Shown here one piece after another: positions 24,293-33,034 of a stretch of 35,809 nucleotides of DNA. The first letter of the stretch is position 1. Every line of letters begins with the position of its first letter. The notes below the pieces were generated by a model. It saw nothing but the letters and a program-made list of their open reading frames with translations, was not told the origin of the DNA and ran no database searches. A program made the translations under genes and the position numbers. This stretch comes from an uncultured Acetatifactor sp. GTDB taxonomy: Bacteria; Bacillota; Clostridia; Lachnospirales; Lachnospiraceae. The stretch covers positions 1 through 35,809 of the forward strand of contig CAJUGH010000038.1 in assembly GCA_910586215.1 (NCBI GenBank), written 5' to 3'.

Positions 24293-25192
24293 TTATTGAG
24301 CTACTGTCACGGAAGTGATGTGGGGATTCACACCATTGTACCAGTACAGGAAGCCTTCCATGTCAATGGTATCTCCCACATTCAGCGCCTGCACAGCAGC
24401 ATACACATCTGTGGACTTGTCGCACAGATAGGACTCTACTGTAAAGGTATAAGTCTGGCCGTCCAGGGACACATCAAAGTACAGGTCATCCCCCTCCTGG
24501 CCGGAGCCATCCCAGTTGTACAGGAAAGCTACCGGATTGCCATCTGCATCCTTCACTTCATTGCCGTCTGCATCCTTCTTAGCCTCTACTGTCATGCCTT
24601 TGAAGGACACGAACTTGTTCTGATGGTCGATCAGCTCATCCGTTCCCAGCAGGGAAGTCACATCCATGGCTTCTGCCACATAATTTCCCTCCACGATCTC
24701 AAAGGTAGCTCCCTCTGCGATCTCCACTTCGCCGGACCACTCTGTCTTATAGCCAGTCACCTTGATCTTGGTACCGGGGGTCAGCTTGGCATAGTCTTCC
24801 TCGGAGCATACCATATTATAGATGAAATAAGCGCCGTCCTCATCCTGGGTATACACGGTTGCCTTGTCCTCCCACCAGGACTGCTTCGCCTGGACATAGG
24901 CCTCAATGACAACTTCGGATTCCAGCTCTGCTGCCACATACTCCGCATACGTCATGACACCCTCAGACTTGGCTGCGCCAGTCCCCTCCGGTGTGGATTC
25001 CTCTGAAGATTCTTCGGTAGATTCCTCACTGCTTTCTTCTGTGGAAGCGCTGCTCTCCTCCGTAGAAGAACTGCCCTCGGACTGGGTATCCGAAGTATCA
25101 GAACTGCCATCGTTCCCTGCGGGTGTGGTGCCGCAGCCTGCACATGCCAATACAAGCATGCCTGTCAATAAGTACGCTGCAAATTTTTTCAT
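24293..25192 (-). CDS. Secreted lipoprotein with Ser/Glu-rich linker
   Basis: 299 residues from ATG 25192 (GGAGGAGGAACT upstream). The signal peptide MKKFAAYLLTGMLVLACAGC has two candidate lipid-attachment cysteines; either leaves a lipoprotein anchored on the outer membrane leaflet. Residues about 25-70 are a Ser/Glu/Thr-rich linker with EESS repeats. The remaining 220 residues look like two OB-fold-type beta units (KVTGYKTEWSGEVEIAEGATFEIV and GDTIDMEGFLYWYNGVNPHI), similar in feel to nucleic-acid-type OB domains of extracellular proteins. Function unknown. It is single, with its own promoter and a structured leader. Confidence 0.8.
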   Translation of the reverse strand: MKKFAAYLLTGMLVLACAGCGTTPAGNDGSSDTSDTQSEGSSSTEESSASTEESSEESTEESSEESTPEGTGAAKSEGVMTYAEYVAAELESEVVIEAYVQAKQSWWEDKATVYTQDEDGAYFIYNMVCSEEDYAKLTPGTKIKVTGYKTEWSGEVEIAEGATFEIVEGNYVAEAMDVTSLLGTDELIDHQNKFVSFKGMTVEAKKDADGNEVKDADGNPVAFLYNWDGSGQEGDDLYFDVSLDGQTYTFTVESYLCDKSTDVYAAVQALNVGDTIDMEGFLYWYNGVNPHITSVTVAQ

Positions 25193-25206
25193 AGTTCCTC
25201 CTCCCA

Positions 25207-25251
25207 AGCTCCTCTGGTGGAGCTTTTACAACACAGCCTGTAAAAGGCTGT
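25207..25251 (-). promoter_or_regulatory. Leader with competing hairpins before the lipoprotein gene
   Basis: Within the 5' leader, AGCTCC/GGAGCT (25207-25212, 25219-25224) and ACAGCCT/AGGCTGT (25233-25239, 25245-25251) can form together. Alternatively CTTTTACA/TGTAAAAG (25223-25230, 25239-25246) can form and excludes both. The first hairpin ends just before the ribosome site. This looks like a switchable leader, but no known riboswitch class is recognised. Confidence 0.4.
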
Positions 25252-25271
25252 TTATTTTTAGTACGAAACTC

Positions 25272-25299
25272 ATTATACACACTTTTTCCAGGAAATCAA
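25272..25299 (-). promoter_or_regulatory. Promoter of the lipoprotein gene
   Basis: Minus strand TTGATT (25294-25299), 16-base spacer, TATAAT (25272-25277), about 80 bases before the start codon. Confidence 0.65.
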
Positions 25300-25310
25300 T
25301 ATAGTTATTT

Positions 25311-27110
25311 TTATTTAAGAATCTCTACATTTTTTTCATATCTGCGTTTTAGCGCTTTCCCGGCCACATACAGCAGTATCAATCCCCAGGACAGGGCAAG
25401 GCCCGCCAGCAGTACCACCGCCGTGCCAGGCAGGGGGCCTAAGTCAGCCTTCCCGGATACCACCCGTTCATCCGGCGCACCTAACTGGTCCAGGCGGTAC
25501 AGGGCCGTAGTGTCCTGGAAGAGCTTCTCATAGTAAGCATCGTTCACTTCCTCCTTGCGCCGCACGGACTTCACGGTATTCTCAATCAACTGTCCCGCTG
25601 CATCCCGCAGGGATGCGGAGCCGCCAAACACCGGGGTCACAAAGGTGTTCCCCACATTGTCCCGCAGAAGCTGTGTGGCCTTGATCTTCACATCATAGTA
25701 CAGGCCATTGTCCTCCCCGCACCGGGAAAGGTACTCCTGGTACTGGACGGATTCCTGGGCCTTGCTGGTCACAGGCACATAGCCTTCTGTCTGGGCATAG
25801 GCGATCTGGACCTCATTGGTCAGCAGATACTGGGCAAAGAGCCAGGATGCCAGCACTTCCCCGGCATCTGCCTTGTTGAACAGGCACACGGAGGGCCCCT
25901 GGGAGATCATCTGGGGATGGGCCGGATCAAACTGGGGAACCGGCAGCACAGCCGTCTCGAATTCCACCAGGTTCTCCTTGCTGATGTCCAGCAGAGGCGC
26001 ATCCGTCCCCATCCAGGTAGCCCCTGCCGTGGAATCAATGGCAAATATGCACTGTCCCGCATTCAGGAAATTGGCAGGGTAACTGGAGATCTTGAAAGTA
26101 GAGAAGGCCTTTGTCCCCGCATGCTGGGCAATGGTTTCCAGCAGACTCTTTGTGGTATCGTTAAAGAGCAGCAGTTCCCCTTCCTGGGTGGAATACCCGG
26201 CCCCAAGCTGCCGCAGCATCTGGATCATCATATTGTCCGTGGATTTGTAGATAAAGGGAATCAGCACCTTCTGGCCGTTCACCTTGAAATTACCCTCCCC
26301 ATCCTGCTCCATGGCCGCCTCGGACACCTCCCACACAAAATCCCAGGTAAGGATATCCGGCAGTTCATATCCCATTTTCTCCACAAAGGTCTTGTTCACA
26401 TAGCAGGCTTCTGTAGAACGCATGTAGGGAATGGCATAATAGTGTCCGGCAAAAGCGCATTCCTCCAGGAACTGGGGGATGATCTCCTCCGTCCTGGGTG
26501 CATCATACCTGACCTCACTCCCCCCAAGGCCATATTTTTCACCTGCAAACAGTCCCTCCAGGGGGACCACCAGATTGTTTCCTGTCAGGTAGGTGGCAAT
26601 GTGGTCCGGGTAGGTAATGCACACATTGGGCGTGGTATTGGTGGCAATATTGGTGATCACATCGTTATATATTTTCCCGTAATCCGTATACAGCCGCAGG
26701 TTCACGGTAATATTGGGATACAGGTCCTGGAAATCCGCAATGGCCTTCTCGTAGATATTGGTCTGGGTCTTGTTGGTATCGTTTTTGGCCCAGAAAGTAA
26801 TCTCGTACTCCTTCGAGGTATCAAAGGCCTCAGGCACCTCAAAAGGCTTCAAACTTCCCTGTCCGTGGCAGCCCCCAAGGAACAGGACACAGGTTCCCAG
26901 GATACCCAGGACGGTTCCCCGTTTCCAGGATCCCGTCCTGGTTCCCGGCCTGCCCCTTCTCCCAGTTCCTTCCAGATGCCTCATCCATCCTTTCTCTATC
27001 CTGGAGTATATCCCGCCGGACTTCTTCCTGCAGGACTCTCCTTCCCGGTTCCATGCAGGGCGCTTCTGCCCGGTCTTCTGCTTGATCCACTGTATCCAGT
27101 CCATTCTCAT
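25311..27110 (-). CDS. Extracellular sugar-binding protein of an ABC transporter (family 1)
   Basis: 599 residues in the longest frame. The body (about 98-520) is a family 1 solute-binding protein: YEITFWAKNDTN, ADFQDLYPNITV, AIPYMRSTEACYVNKTFVEKMG-like hinge region, and SQGPSVCLFNKADAGEVLASWLFAQYLLT. A lipobox LFLGGC near residue 81 would lipidate it outside. Two oddities: about 60 basic residues precede the signal segment, so the true start may be the ATG at 26981 (AGAAAGG upstream), and a second membrane segment (about 570-590) with a basic tail closes the protein. It is the last gene of the ABC operon, 33 bases after the permease gene if the long start is used. Confidence 0.88.
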   Translation of the reverse strand: MRMDWIQWIKQKTGQKRPAWNREGESCRKKSGGIYSRIEKGWMRHLEGTGRRGRPGTRTGSWKRGTVLGILGTCVLFLGGCHGQGSLKPFEVPEAFDTSKEYEITFWAKNDTNKTQTNIYEKAIADFQDLYPNITVNLRLYTDYGKIYNDVITNIATNTTPNVCITYPDHIATYLTGNNLVVPLEGLFAGEKYGLGGSEVRYDAPRTEEIIPQFLEECAFAGHYYAIPYMRSTEACYVNKTFVEKMGYELPDILTWDFVWEVSEAAMEQDGEGNFKVNGQKVLIPFIYKSTDNMMIQMLRQLGAGYSTQEGELLLFNDTTKSLLETIAQHAGTKAFSTFKISSYPANFLNAGQCIFAIDSTAGATWMGTDAPLLDISKENLVEFETAVLPVPQFDPAHPQMISQGPSVCLFNKADAGEVLASWLFAQYLLTNEVQIAYAQTEGYVPVTSKAQESVQYQEYLSRCGEDNGLYYDVKIKATQLLRDNVGNTFVTPVFGGSASLRDAAGQLIENTVKSVRRKEEVNDAYYEKLFQDTTALYRLDQLGAPDERVVSGKADLGPLPGTAVVLLAGLALSWGLILLYVAGKALKRRYEKNVEILK

Positions 27111-27143
27111 CCTAATACCCCGCTTTCCACTGGCTGTACTTTT

Positions 27144-28094
27144 TTAAAACTTTGTCCCTCCCCTGGACACTCCCTCCATGATCTTCTTCCGGAATACCAG
27201 GAACAGGATTACAAGGGGCACGGAGATCACTACCACCGCCGCCATCATGGCAGGAATATTCTCCCGGCCAAATCCGTTCTCCCTTATCTCCTGGATGCCG
27301 TTGGACACCAGGTAGTAATCCGGGTCGTCCGTGACCAGCCTGGGCCACACATAGGAATTCCAGCACTCTATGACCTTCAGGATGGTCACCGTCACCAGAG
27401 TGGGCTTGGAGATGGGGATCATGACCTTGAACAGATACTTCAGATCCGAGGTGCCGTCCACCTTGGCCGCGTAATACAGGCTGTCCGGAATCTGCTCGAA
27501 GTTCTCCTTCAACAGATAAATATAAAAGATGGAAGTGACGGAGGGCAGGATCAGTCCTGTAAAAGTATTGCGCAGGTCCAGGCTGGTAACAGTCACAAAA
27601 TTGGTGATGACCACCAGTTCATTGGGAATCATCATCAGGGACAGGAAGGCCACGAACAGAAGGCGCCTGCCCTTAAATTCCAGCCTGGCAAAGGCAAAGG
27701 CCGCCAGCACGATCACCGCCAGCATCAGTCCTGTGGTAACCAGGGTAAAGATGGCCGTATTCACCAGGTACCGCCCCAGGGATACCGTGGTAAAGGCATC
27801 CACGTAGTTCTGCAGGGTGGGAGACAGGGTAAAAAACTTAGGAATGTATTCCGCATTGTATGCACCATACCCCTTAAGGGAGGTGAGTACCATCCAGTAG
27901 AAGGGGAACAGCACCACAATGGCCCACAGGGACAGGAGCAGGTAGGTGATGGTCCTGCCTGCCCGCATCCTGGCCCGTGCCCGTCTCTCCAGCCTGGCAT
28001 AGTCTGTGCTGCCAGCCCCTTTCCCTGCCTGCCGGTTCCTCTCCCTGTCTGCCTTCTGGGAACCGGGGTTCCCGTAATCTGCTCTATTTTCCAT
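27144..28094 (-). CDS. Sugar ABC transporter permease, MalG-like
   Basis: 316 residues, six hydrophobic segments. The cytoplasmic coupling loop carries the EAA-type motif YYAAKVDGTSDLKYLFKVMIP followed by SKP, which docks on the ATPase. An N-terminal basic and polar tail of about 45 residues (rich in R, A and G) precedes the first membrane segment. It overlaps the upstream permease gene by 11 bases. Together with the MalF-like partner it forms the membrane channel for an oligosaccharide taken from the binding protein. Confidence 0.95.
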   Translation of the reverse strand: MENRADYGNPGSQKADRERNRQAGKGAGSTDYARLERRARARMRAGRTITYLLLSLWAIVVLFPFYWMVLTSLKGYGAYNAEYIPKFFTLSPTLQNYVDAFTTVSLGRYLVNTAIFTLVTTGLMLAVIVLAAFAFARLEFKGRRLLFVAFLSLMMIPNELVVITNFVTVTSLDLRNTFTGLILPSVTSIFYIYLLKENFEQIPDSLYYAAKVDGTSDLKYLFKVMIPISKPTLVTVTILKVIECWNSYVWPRLVTDDPDYYLVSNGIQEIRENGFGRENIPAMMAAVVVISVPLVILFLVFRKKIMEGVSRGGTKF

Positions 28095-29022
28095 AATCTA
28101 TCCCCCTGCCTGCCGTTCCTTTCCTGCTGCTGACCAGCAGATTGATGCATGTGATGGTGAGCACAATGGCGAACAGCAGGATAGCCGCCGCCGATGCATA
28201 GGAGGGATAGCCGCCGCTGTCCCCATACAGCATGTCATACACATACCCTACAATGGTGTTCATCCCTGCAGCGTTCAGGTCCGTGCCGAACAGGGCCACC
28301 ACATCACTGTACGCCTTGAAGGCCCCGATAAAGCCCGTGATCACCAGGTAAAAAATCATAGGGGAGATCATGGGCAGGGTAATCCGGAAAAATGTCCGCA
28401 GCTTCGAGGTGCCATCCACCTGGGCCGCCTTGTAGTAATCCTGGTTCACGGAAGCCAGGGCACTGGTCAGGATCAGGATCTTGAAGGGCATCACCACCCA
28501 GACCGTGTAGAAGCACAGCACAAACATCTTCGCCCAGTAAGGCCCATCCATGAAGTCCACAGGGCTTCCCCCGCACCAGGTGATCAGCAGGTTGATCAGC
28601 CCGTCCGAGTAGGCAGTCTTCTTGAACAGGATCATGAACACCAGCCCCACTGCCAGGGTATTGGTCACATAGGGCAGGAAATAGACTGTCTGGAACAGGT
28701 CCCGCAGGGGCTTTATGGAGTGCAGTCCCACGGAGATCAGCAGGGCCAGCCCCGTGGACAGGGGCACTGTAATCACCACCAGAAGGAAAGTGTTCTTCAC
28801 CGCCTGGAGAAAATAGGGATCATGCAGCACATACCTGTAATTGTACAGGCCCGTGCCAAAATACGTCTGGGAGGCCGAGTTATAGCCCTCCTCAAAGGAA
28901 TAGACAAACACATCGATCAAGGGATATACCAGGAAAGCCCCCACGAACAGCAGGGCAGGCAGGAGGTAAAGCCAGCCCTTCAGACTGCCTGGATTCCACT
29001 TTTTTTGTTTTACATGGCTCAT
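28084..29022 (-). CDS. Sugar ABC transporter permease, MalF-like
   Basis: 312 residues, six hydrophobic segments, starting with a short cytoplasmic tail and WLYLLPALLFVGAFLVYPLI typical of MalF/UgpA permeases. The EAA motif reads YYKAAQVDGTSKLRTFFRITLP followed by MISP. It overlaps the ATPase gene by four bases and the MalG-like gene by 11, so all four transporter genes are translationally linked. Confidence 0.95.
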   Translation of the reverse strand: MSHVKQKKWNPGSLKGWLYLLPALLFVGAFLVYPLIDVFVYSFEEGYNSASQTYFGTGLYNYRYVLHDPYFLQAVKNTFLLVVITVPLSTGLALLISVGLHSIKPLRDLFQTVYFLPYVTNTLAVGLVFMILFKKTAYSDGLINLLITWCGGSPVDFMDGPYWAKMFVLCFYTVWVVMPFKILILTSALASVNQDYYKAAQVDGTSKLRTFFRITLPMISPMIFYLVITGFIGAFKAYSDVVALFGTDLNAAGMNTIVGYVYDMLYGDSGGYPSYASAAAILLFAIVLTITCINLLVSSRKGTAGRGIDYGK

Positions 29023-30248
29023 ATGGATGCCTCCCTGTCCCCGGAAATAAGGGACTGCCGGATCCGTTCCCCTGTCTGCCTGTCAAACAATAGCACCTTG
29101 CCAGGTTTCAGGACAAAACGGACAGTGGAGGATGCCAGTCCGGCCTTTCCGATGTCTTCCCCGCTGACAATGGAGCGGATCTTCGCGTTCCGGGAAGCCG
29201 GATGGGTGGATACCACAGTGACATCCCGGCCCATGACTTCCACGCCTTCCAGTTCGCAGACAAGGGGACCTGACTCCTGCAGCAGAAAACCTTCCGGGCG
29301 GATACCCACATATACGTCCCCTGTGGTATGGTTGATGCCGTTTCCGGATTCTTCTGTGTGGGCGTCATCTCTGGACCTATCTGCCCATGTGTCGCCTCCG
29401 GCCCCGGCCGGCGCTGTATCCGGCAGGCCTGCCCGGTCCAGCACCTTAGCCCCGCCTATGTACAGGCCGTCCGCCCTAAGCTGCCCGTCCAGGACATTGA
29501 TGGGCGGTGTGCCCAGGAATTTTGCCACGAACAGGTTGCCCGGGTCATCGTAGACCTCCTGGGGCCTGCCTATCTGTTGTACCACCCCGGCTTCCATAAC
29601 CACAATCAGGTCAGAGATGCTCATGGCTTCCTCCTGGTCATGGGTCACGAAAATGGTGGTAATGCCTGTCTCCCGCTGGATCCTGCGGATCTCCTCCCTG
29701 GTCTGGAGCCTGAGCCTTGCATCCAGGTTGGACAATGGCTCATCCAGCAGAAGGACTTTCGGGCGCTTCACCAGGGCACGGGCAATGGCCACCCTCTGCT
29801 GCTGGCCCCCGGACAGTTCCCCGGGCCTGCGGTCCATCAGTTCTTCAATCTGCACCAGCCTCGCCGCCTCCAGGGCCTTGTCCTCCATCTCCTGTCTGGA
29901 AAGTCTGTCCTTACCCTTCAGGTTCTCCAGGGGAAAGGTAATATTCTGTCTCACTGTCAAATGGGGATAGAGGGCATAGTTCTGGAACACCAGGCCGATC
30001 CCCCTGTGCTCCGGCGCCAAGTCCGTGACATCCTCCTCCCCGAAAAAAACCCTGCCGTCCGTGGGCTTCACCAGGCCGCTGATCAGGTTCAGTGTGGTGC
30101 TCTTGCCACAGCCGGAGGGTCCAAGCAGGCCGATCAGCTTCCCATCCGGGATCTCAAAATCAAAACCGCTGACAGCCACCACTTCCTCCCGTGCCTTCCG
30201 GCCCCTGCCCGGAAATCTCTTCGTCAGATTCTGTAACACTACTTTCAT
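29019..30248 (-). CDS. Sugar ABC transporter ATPase, MsmK/UgpC type
   Basis: 409 residues. ATPase core: Walker A GPSGCGKS (43-50), Q-loop Gln89, signature LSGGQ (145-149), Walker B VLLLDE (165-170) and switch His203. A C-terminal TOBE-type regulatory domain follows (about 240-409); it holds an inserted Gly/Asp-rich stretch (APAGAGGDTWADRSRDD) not usual in the family. Sugar importers of Firmicutes often share one MsmK ATPase, so it is notable that this one lies first in its own transporter operon. AGGTGTCCT precedes ATG. Confidence 0.96.
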   Translation of the reverse strand: MKVVLQNLTKRFPGRGRKAREEVVAVSGFDFEIPDGKLIGLLGPSGCGKSTTLNLISGLVKPTDGRVFFGEEDVTDLAPEHRGIGLVFQNYALYPHLTVRQNITFPLENLKGKDRLSRQEMEDKALEAARLVQIEELMDRRPGELSGGQQQRVAIARALVKRPKVLLLDEPLSNLDARLRLQTREEIRRIQRETGITTIFVTHDQEEAMSISDLIVVMEAGVVQQIGRPQEVYDDPGNLFVAKFLGTPPINVLDGQLRADGLYIGGAKVLDRAGLPDTAPAGAGGDTWADRSRDDAHTEESGNGINHTTGDVYVGIRPEGFLLQESGPLVCELEGVEVMGRDVTVVSTHPASRNAKIRSIVSGEDIGKAGLASSTVRFVLKPGKVLLFDRQTGERIRQSLISGDREASI

Positions 30249-30348
30249 AGGACACCTCCCCGCCTACTCACAGGAATCCGTTATATTTCCAGTCACTGCT
30301 CACAGCAACCATTTCCATCCTCCTTGGCGCTTCCTGCATTTTTCCTAC

Positions 30349-30377
30349 ATTATACTGAAAATACACCCTGCTGTCCA
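30349..30377 (-). promoter_or_regulatory. Promoter of the sugar ABC operon
   Basis: Minus strand TGGACA (30372-30377), 17-base spacer, TATAAT (30349-30354), about 100 bases before the ATPase start. Confidence 0.7.
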
Positions 30378-30382
30378 TATCA

Positions 30383-30398
30383 GATTGCAGCTGCAATC
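30383..30398. promoter_or_regulatory. 16-base perfect palindrome, candidate operator
   Basis: GATTGCAGCTGCAATC is fully palindromic and lies five bases upstream of the -35 box of the ABC operon, inside the divergent region shared with glgX. Position and symmetry suit a dimeric sugar regulator of LacI type or another family; no regulator gene is adjacent. Confidence 0.5.
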
Positions 30399-30405
30399 CC
30401 AACAA

Positions 30406-30459
30406 GTTGCTTTTCACGGCCCTGCCGTTCAAAGTAACATGATGCCCGTGAAAAGTAAC
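30406..30459. repeat. Structured repeat in the ABC/glgX intergenic region
   Basis: Two mutually exclusive stems: GTTGCTTT/AAAGTAAC around ACGGC/GCCGT (30406-30438), or a 14 bp stem 30406-30419 with 30446-30459 (one G-T pair). The inner hairpin closely matches the hairpin at 262-294 (shared word TTTGAACGGCA on the minus strand). Confidence 0.5.
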
Positions 30460-30471
30460 CCCAACAAACAT

Positions 30472-30501
30472 TTGACACCGGCAACCAGGAGATGATACTC
30501 T
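30472..30501 (+). promoter_or_regulatory. Promoter of glgX
   Basis: TTGACA (30472-30477), 18-base spacer, TACTCT (30496-30501), about 60 bases before the glgX start. The -35 is perfect and the -10 weak, a pattern consistent with regulated use. Confidence 0.5.
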
Positions 30502-30559
30502 ATATCTATAGAAAAGCCCGCAAGCACAAAAGAGTCAAAAGGGCAGAAAGGGATACGCC

Positions 30560-32668
30560 ATGAACAATCTAAGTTACAGCAGCCCTACCGGCACCATCCA
30601 TATGGTTCCCATGGACGAGATCGAAGGTTTCCAGGTAAGGCCTGGTATGTACGGGCTGAACGGTGCCACTGCCATTCCTGTGGGAGTGAATTTCACCATT
30701 CATTCCACAGGTGCCACCTCCTGTGAGCTGCTCCTGTTCCACAGGATGGAGGATACCCCCTATGCCGTACTGAAATTCCCCGAGCACTACCGGATCGGCA
30801 ATGTGTACTCCATGATTGTATTCGGACTGCACATTGAGGAATTTGAATATGCCTACCGGCTGGACGGGCCATATGACCGGACCAAGGGGTTGCTGTTTGA
30901 CCGCAATAAGATCCTGCTGGATCCCTATGCCAAGGCAGTCACAGGCCAGAGTGTCTGGGGCATCCAGAACAAAGAGGATAGTTTCTACAAGGCACGTGTG
31001 GTCCAGGATAACTTTGACTGGGGCCGCGTCCCCCTCCTGCTGATCCCCATGGAAGACCTGGTGATCTATGAACTGCATGTGAGGGGATTTACCAGGCATG
31101 GCTCCTCCCATGTGACCTTTCCGGGCACATTTTCCGGGGTCATGGAGAAGATCCCTTATCTGAAGGAACTTGGCGTGAATGCCGTGGAACTAATGCCTGT
31201 GTTTGAATTTGATGAGATGAAGGACTGCCGGGAAGTGGATGGCAGGCACCTGGTTGATTACTGGGGTTACAATACGGTGAGTTTTTTCGCTCCCAACACC
31301 AGCTATGCAGGCAATGTGGAATACAACCGGGAGGGCAATGAACTGAAGTCCCTGGTGAAAGCCCTGCACGAGCAAGGCATTGAATGTTTCCTGGACGTGG
31401 TATTCAACCATACGGCGGAGGGGAATGAATACGGACCTTGTTTCTCCTTCAAGGGCTTTGACAATAATATCTATTACATGCTCACCCCCAACGGTGAGTA
31501 CTACAATTTCAGCGGCTGCGGCAACACCATGAACTGTAACCATCCTGTGGTGCAGCAGATGATCCTGGAATGCCTGCGGTACTGGACCACTTCCTACCAC
31601 ATTGACGGATTCCGTTTCGACCTGGCCAGCATCCTGGGGCGGAACCAGGATGGAACCCCCATGAACAATCCACCCCTGCTGCAGAACCTGGCCTTCGATC
31701 CCATCCTGGGCAATGTGAAACTTGTGGCAGAAGCCTGGGATGCCGGAGGCCTCTACCAGGTGGGCAGTTTCCCCGCATGGAACCGCTGGTCCGAGTGGAA
31801 CGGCCGGTACCGGGATGATATGCGTGACTTCCTAAAAGGGGACTTTGGCATGGCCGGACTGGCCGGCTGCCGCATCACTGGCTCCAGGGACCTGTATCCC
31901 CCGGAACACCGGGGCCAGAATGCCTCTGTCAATTTCCTGAACTGCCATGATGGCTTCACCCTGTGGGATATGTATGCTTATTCCGTGAAACACAATGAGG
32001 CAAATGGCTGGAATAACACGGACGGCAGCAACGACAACCGCAGTTGGAACTGCGGGGCAGAAGGTGCAACGGATGACGGGGAGATCCTGGCCCTGCGCCG
32101 GAAACTGGCCAGAAATGCCATGACAGTACTATTGTTAAGCCGGGGCACCCCCATGTTCCTGGCCGGGGATGAATTCCTCAACACCCAGTATGGGAACAAC
32201 AATGCCTACTGCCAGGACAATGAAATCTCCTGGCTGGACTGGGCTTTCCTGGAGAAAAACAGGGATCACTTCGCCTATACAAAATACATGATACAGTTCC
32301 GGAAGGACCATGATGTGGTGCGCAAGTCTGCCGGCAACTGTTCCTTCGGCCTTCCCGAGATACAGATCCTGGAGCCGGATGGCCGCACCCATGTGCTCTG
32401 TGTGGTCTACGCCGGCAGGAACCGGGACAACACGGCAGATGACATTGTATGCCTGGCTGCCAATGTGTTCTGGGAGGAACAGGACTGCTTCCTGCCAGGA
32501 CTTCCCGTAGGCATGAAATGGCAGGTAGAGGCAGACACCTCCGGCTGGTACCTGCCAGGGTATATCCCCTCCGGGGATCCCCTGGTTCTGGACGGCTGCC
32601 AGATCCACATGGCCCCCCGCTCCACCCTGGTACTTACCGTGCGCCCTGTGCGCCAGTTCGCGCATTGA
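30560..32668 (+). CDS. glgX: Glycogen debranching enzyme/isoamylase (GH13)
   Basis: 702 residues, GlgX/isoamylase size. It cleaves alpha-1,6 branches of glycogen or imported alpha-glucans in the cytoplasm (no signal peptide). An N-terminal CBM48-like domain (GATAIPVGVNFTIHSTGATSCELLLF) is followed by the GH13 barrel: ELHVRGFT, GFRFDLASILG with nucleophile Asp354, LVAEAWDAGG with acid/base Glu391, NCHDGFTLWD with Asp464, and the typical NNAYCQDNEISWLDW. AAAGGGATACGCC precedes ATG. It is divergent from the sugar ABC operon and shares its regulatory region, suggesting the transporter carries a maltodextrin-like substrate; this is inferred. Confidence 0.94.
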   Translation: MNNLSYSSPTGTIHMVPMDEIEGFQVRPGMYGLNGATAIPVGVNFTIHSTGATSCELLLFHRMEDTPYAVLKFPEHYRIGNVYSMIVFGLHIEEFEYAYRLDGPYDRTKGLLFDRNKILLDPYAKAVTGQSVWGIQNKEDSFYKARVVQDNFDWGRVPLLLIPMEDLVIYELHVRGFTRHGSSHVTFPGTFSGVMEKIPYLKELGVNAVELMPVFEFDEMKDCREVDGRHLVDYWGYNTVSFFAPNTSYAGNVEYNREGNELKSLVKALHEQGIECFLDVVFNHTAEGNEYGPCFSFKGFDNNIYYMLTPNGEYYNFSGCGNTMNCNHPVVQQMILECLRYWTTSYHIDGFRFDLASILGRNQDGTPMNNPPLLQNLAFDPILGNVKLVAEAWDAGGLYQVGSFPAWNRWSEWNGRYRDDMRDFLKGDFGMAGLAGCRITGSRDLYPPEHRGQNASVNFLNCHDGFTLWDMYAYSVKHNEANGWNNTDGSNDNRSWNCGAEGATDDGEILALRRKLARNAMTVLLLSRGTPMFLAGDEFLNTQYGNNNAYCQDNEISWLDWAFLEKNRDHFAYTKYMIQFRKDHDVVRKSAGNCSFGLPEIQILEPDGRTHVLCVVYAGRNRDNTADDIVCLAANVFWEEQDCFLPGLPVGMKWQVEADTSGWYLPGYIPSGDPLVLDGCQIHMAPRSTLVLTVRPVRQFAH

Positions 32669-32676
32669 CCCAGACG

Positions 32677-32710
32677 ACAGAGAGAGGATGCCTTCTTATC
32701 CTCTCTCTGT
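32677..32710 (+). terminator. Terminator of glgX, overlapping the XRE gene end
   Basis: A 13 bp perfect stem, ACAGAGAGAGGAT (32677-32689) and ATCCTCTCTCTGT (32698-32710), loop of eight. The right arm also encodes the last codons of the convergent XRE gene (stop at 32696). Confidence 0.7.
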
Positions 32711-33034
32711 CATCCATTTCTCCATATAAGACAGCATGCGGGCAATAAAGGCATTCCTCTCCTCCCTGCTACAGTTTGCCAGGAAGGACTCCAGGTCGAA
32801 ACCGTGGTTCTTCTCCCCTGTGATCAAGCTGGTGGGATCGATTTTATACTTGTCATGCAGGATCACCAGCTTCTCCAGCTGCAGGCCATAGGCACCGCTC
32901 TCCAGCTTCCTGTAATGTTCCACGCTCACATCCAGGGCTTCCGCAAAGGCTTCCTGGGTATATCCGCTGTTCTCCCTGGCGTCCTGCAACCTTTTCCCAA
33001 TCTGTACATTGAGATCCTTCTTCCCTGCTCTCAT
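32696..33034 (-). CDS. XRE family transcriptional regulator
   Basis: 112 residues from ATG 33034, with GAGG eight bases upstream; a GTG three codons earlier lies too close to it. Residues about 8-62 are a helix-turn-helix: IGKRLQDARENSGYTQEAFA, then LDVSVEHYRKLESGAYGLQ, a typical Cro/CI-type fold. The C-terminal 45 residues (acidic, with SREERNAFIARMLSYMEKWM) probably form a helix for dimerisation or signal sensing. Target unknown. It is divergent from luxS and convergent with glgX, so luxS is a possible target but nothing proves it. Confidence 0.88.
   Translation of the reverse strand: MRAGKKDLNVQIGKRLQDARENSGYTQEAFAEALDVSVEHYRKLESGAYGLQLEKLVILHDKYKIDPTSLITGEKNHGFDLESFLANCSREERNAFIARMLSYMEKWMTERG

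Noticed and set aside
25917..28133. 738-residue open frame on the plus strand across the binding protein and MalG-like permease genes
   Set aside because: It is antisense to two clearly recognised genes, has no recognisable domain, and long shadow frames are common opposite GC-rich genes.
30268..30471. 67-residue minus-strand frame upstream of the sugar ABC ATPase gene
   Set aside because: It runs through a promoter, a palindrome and a repeat hairpin and has no credible ribosome site.
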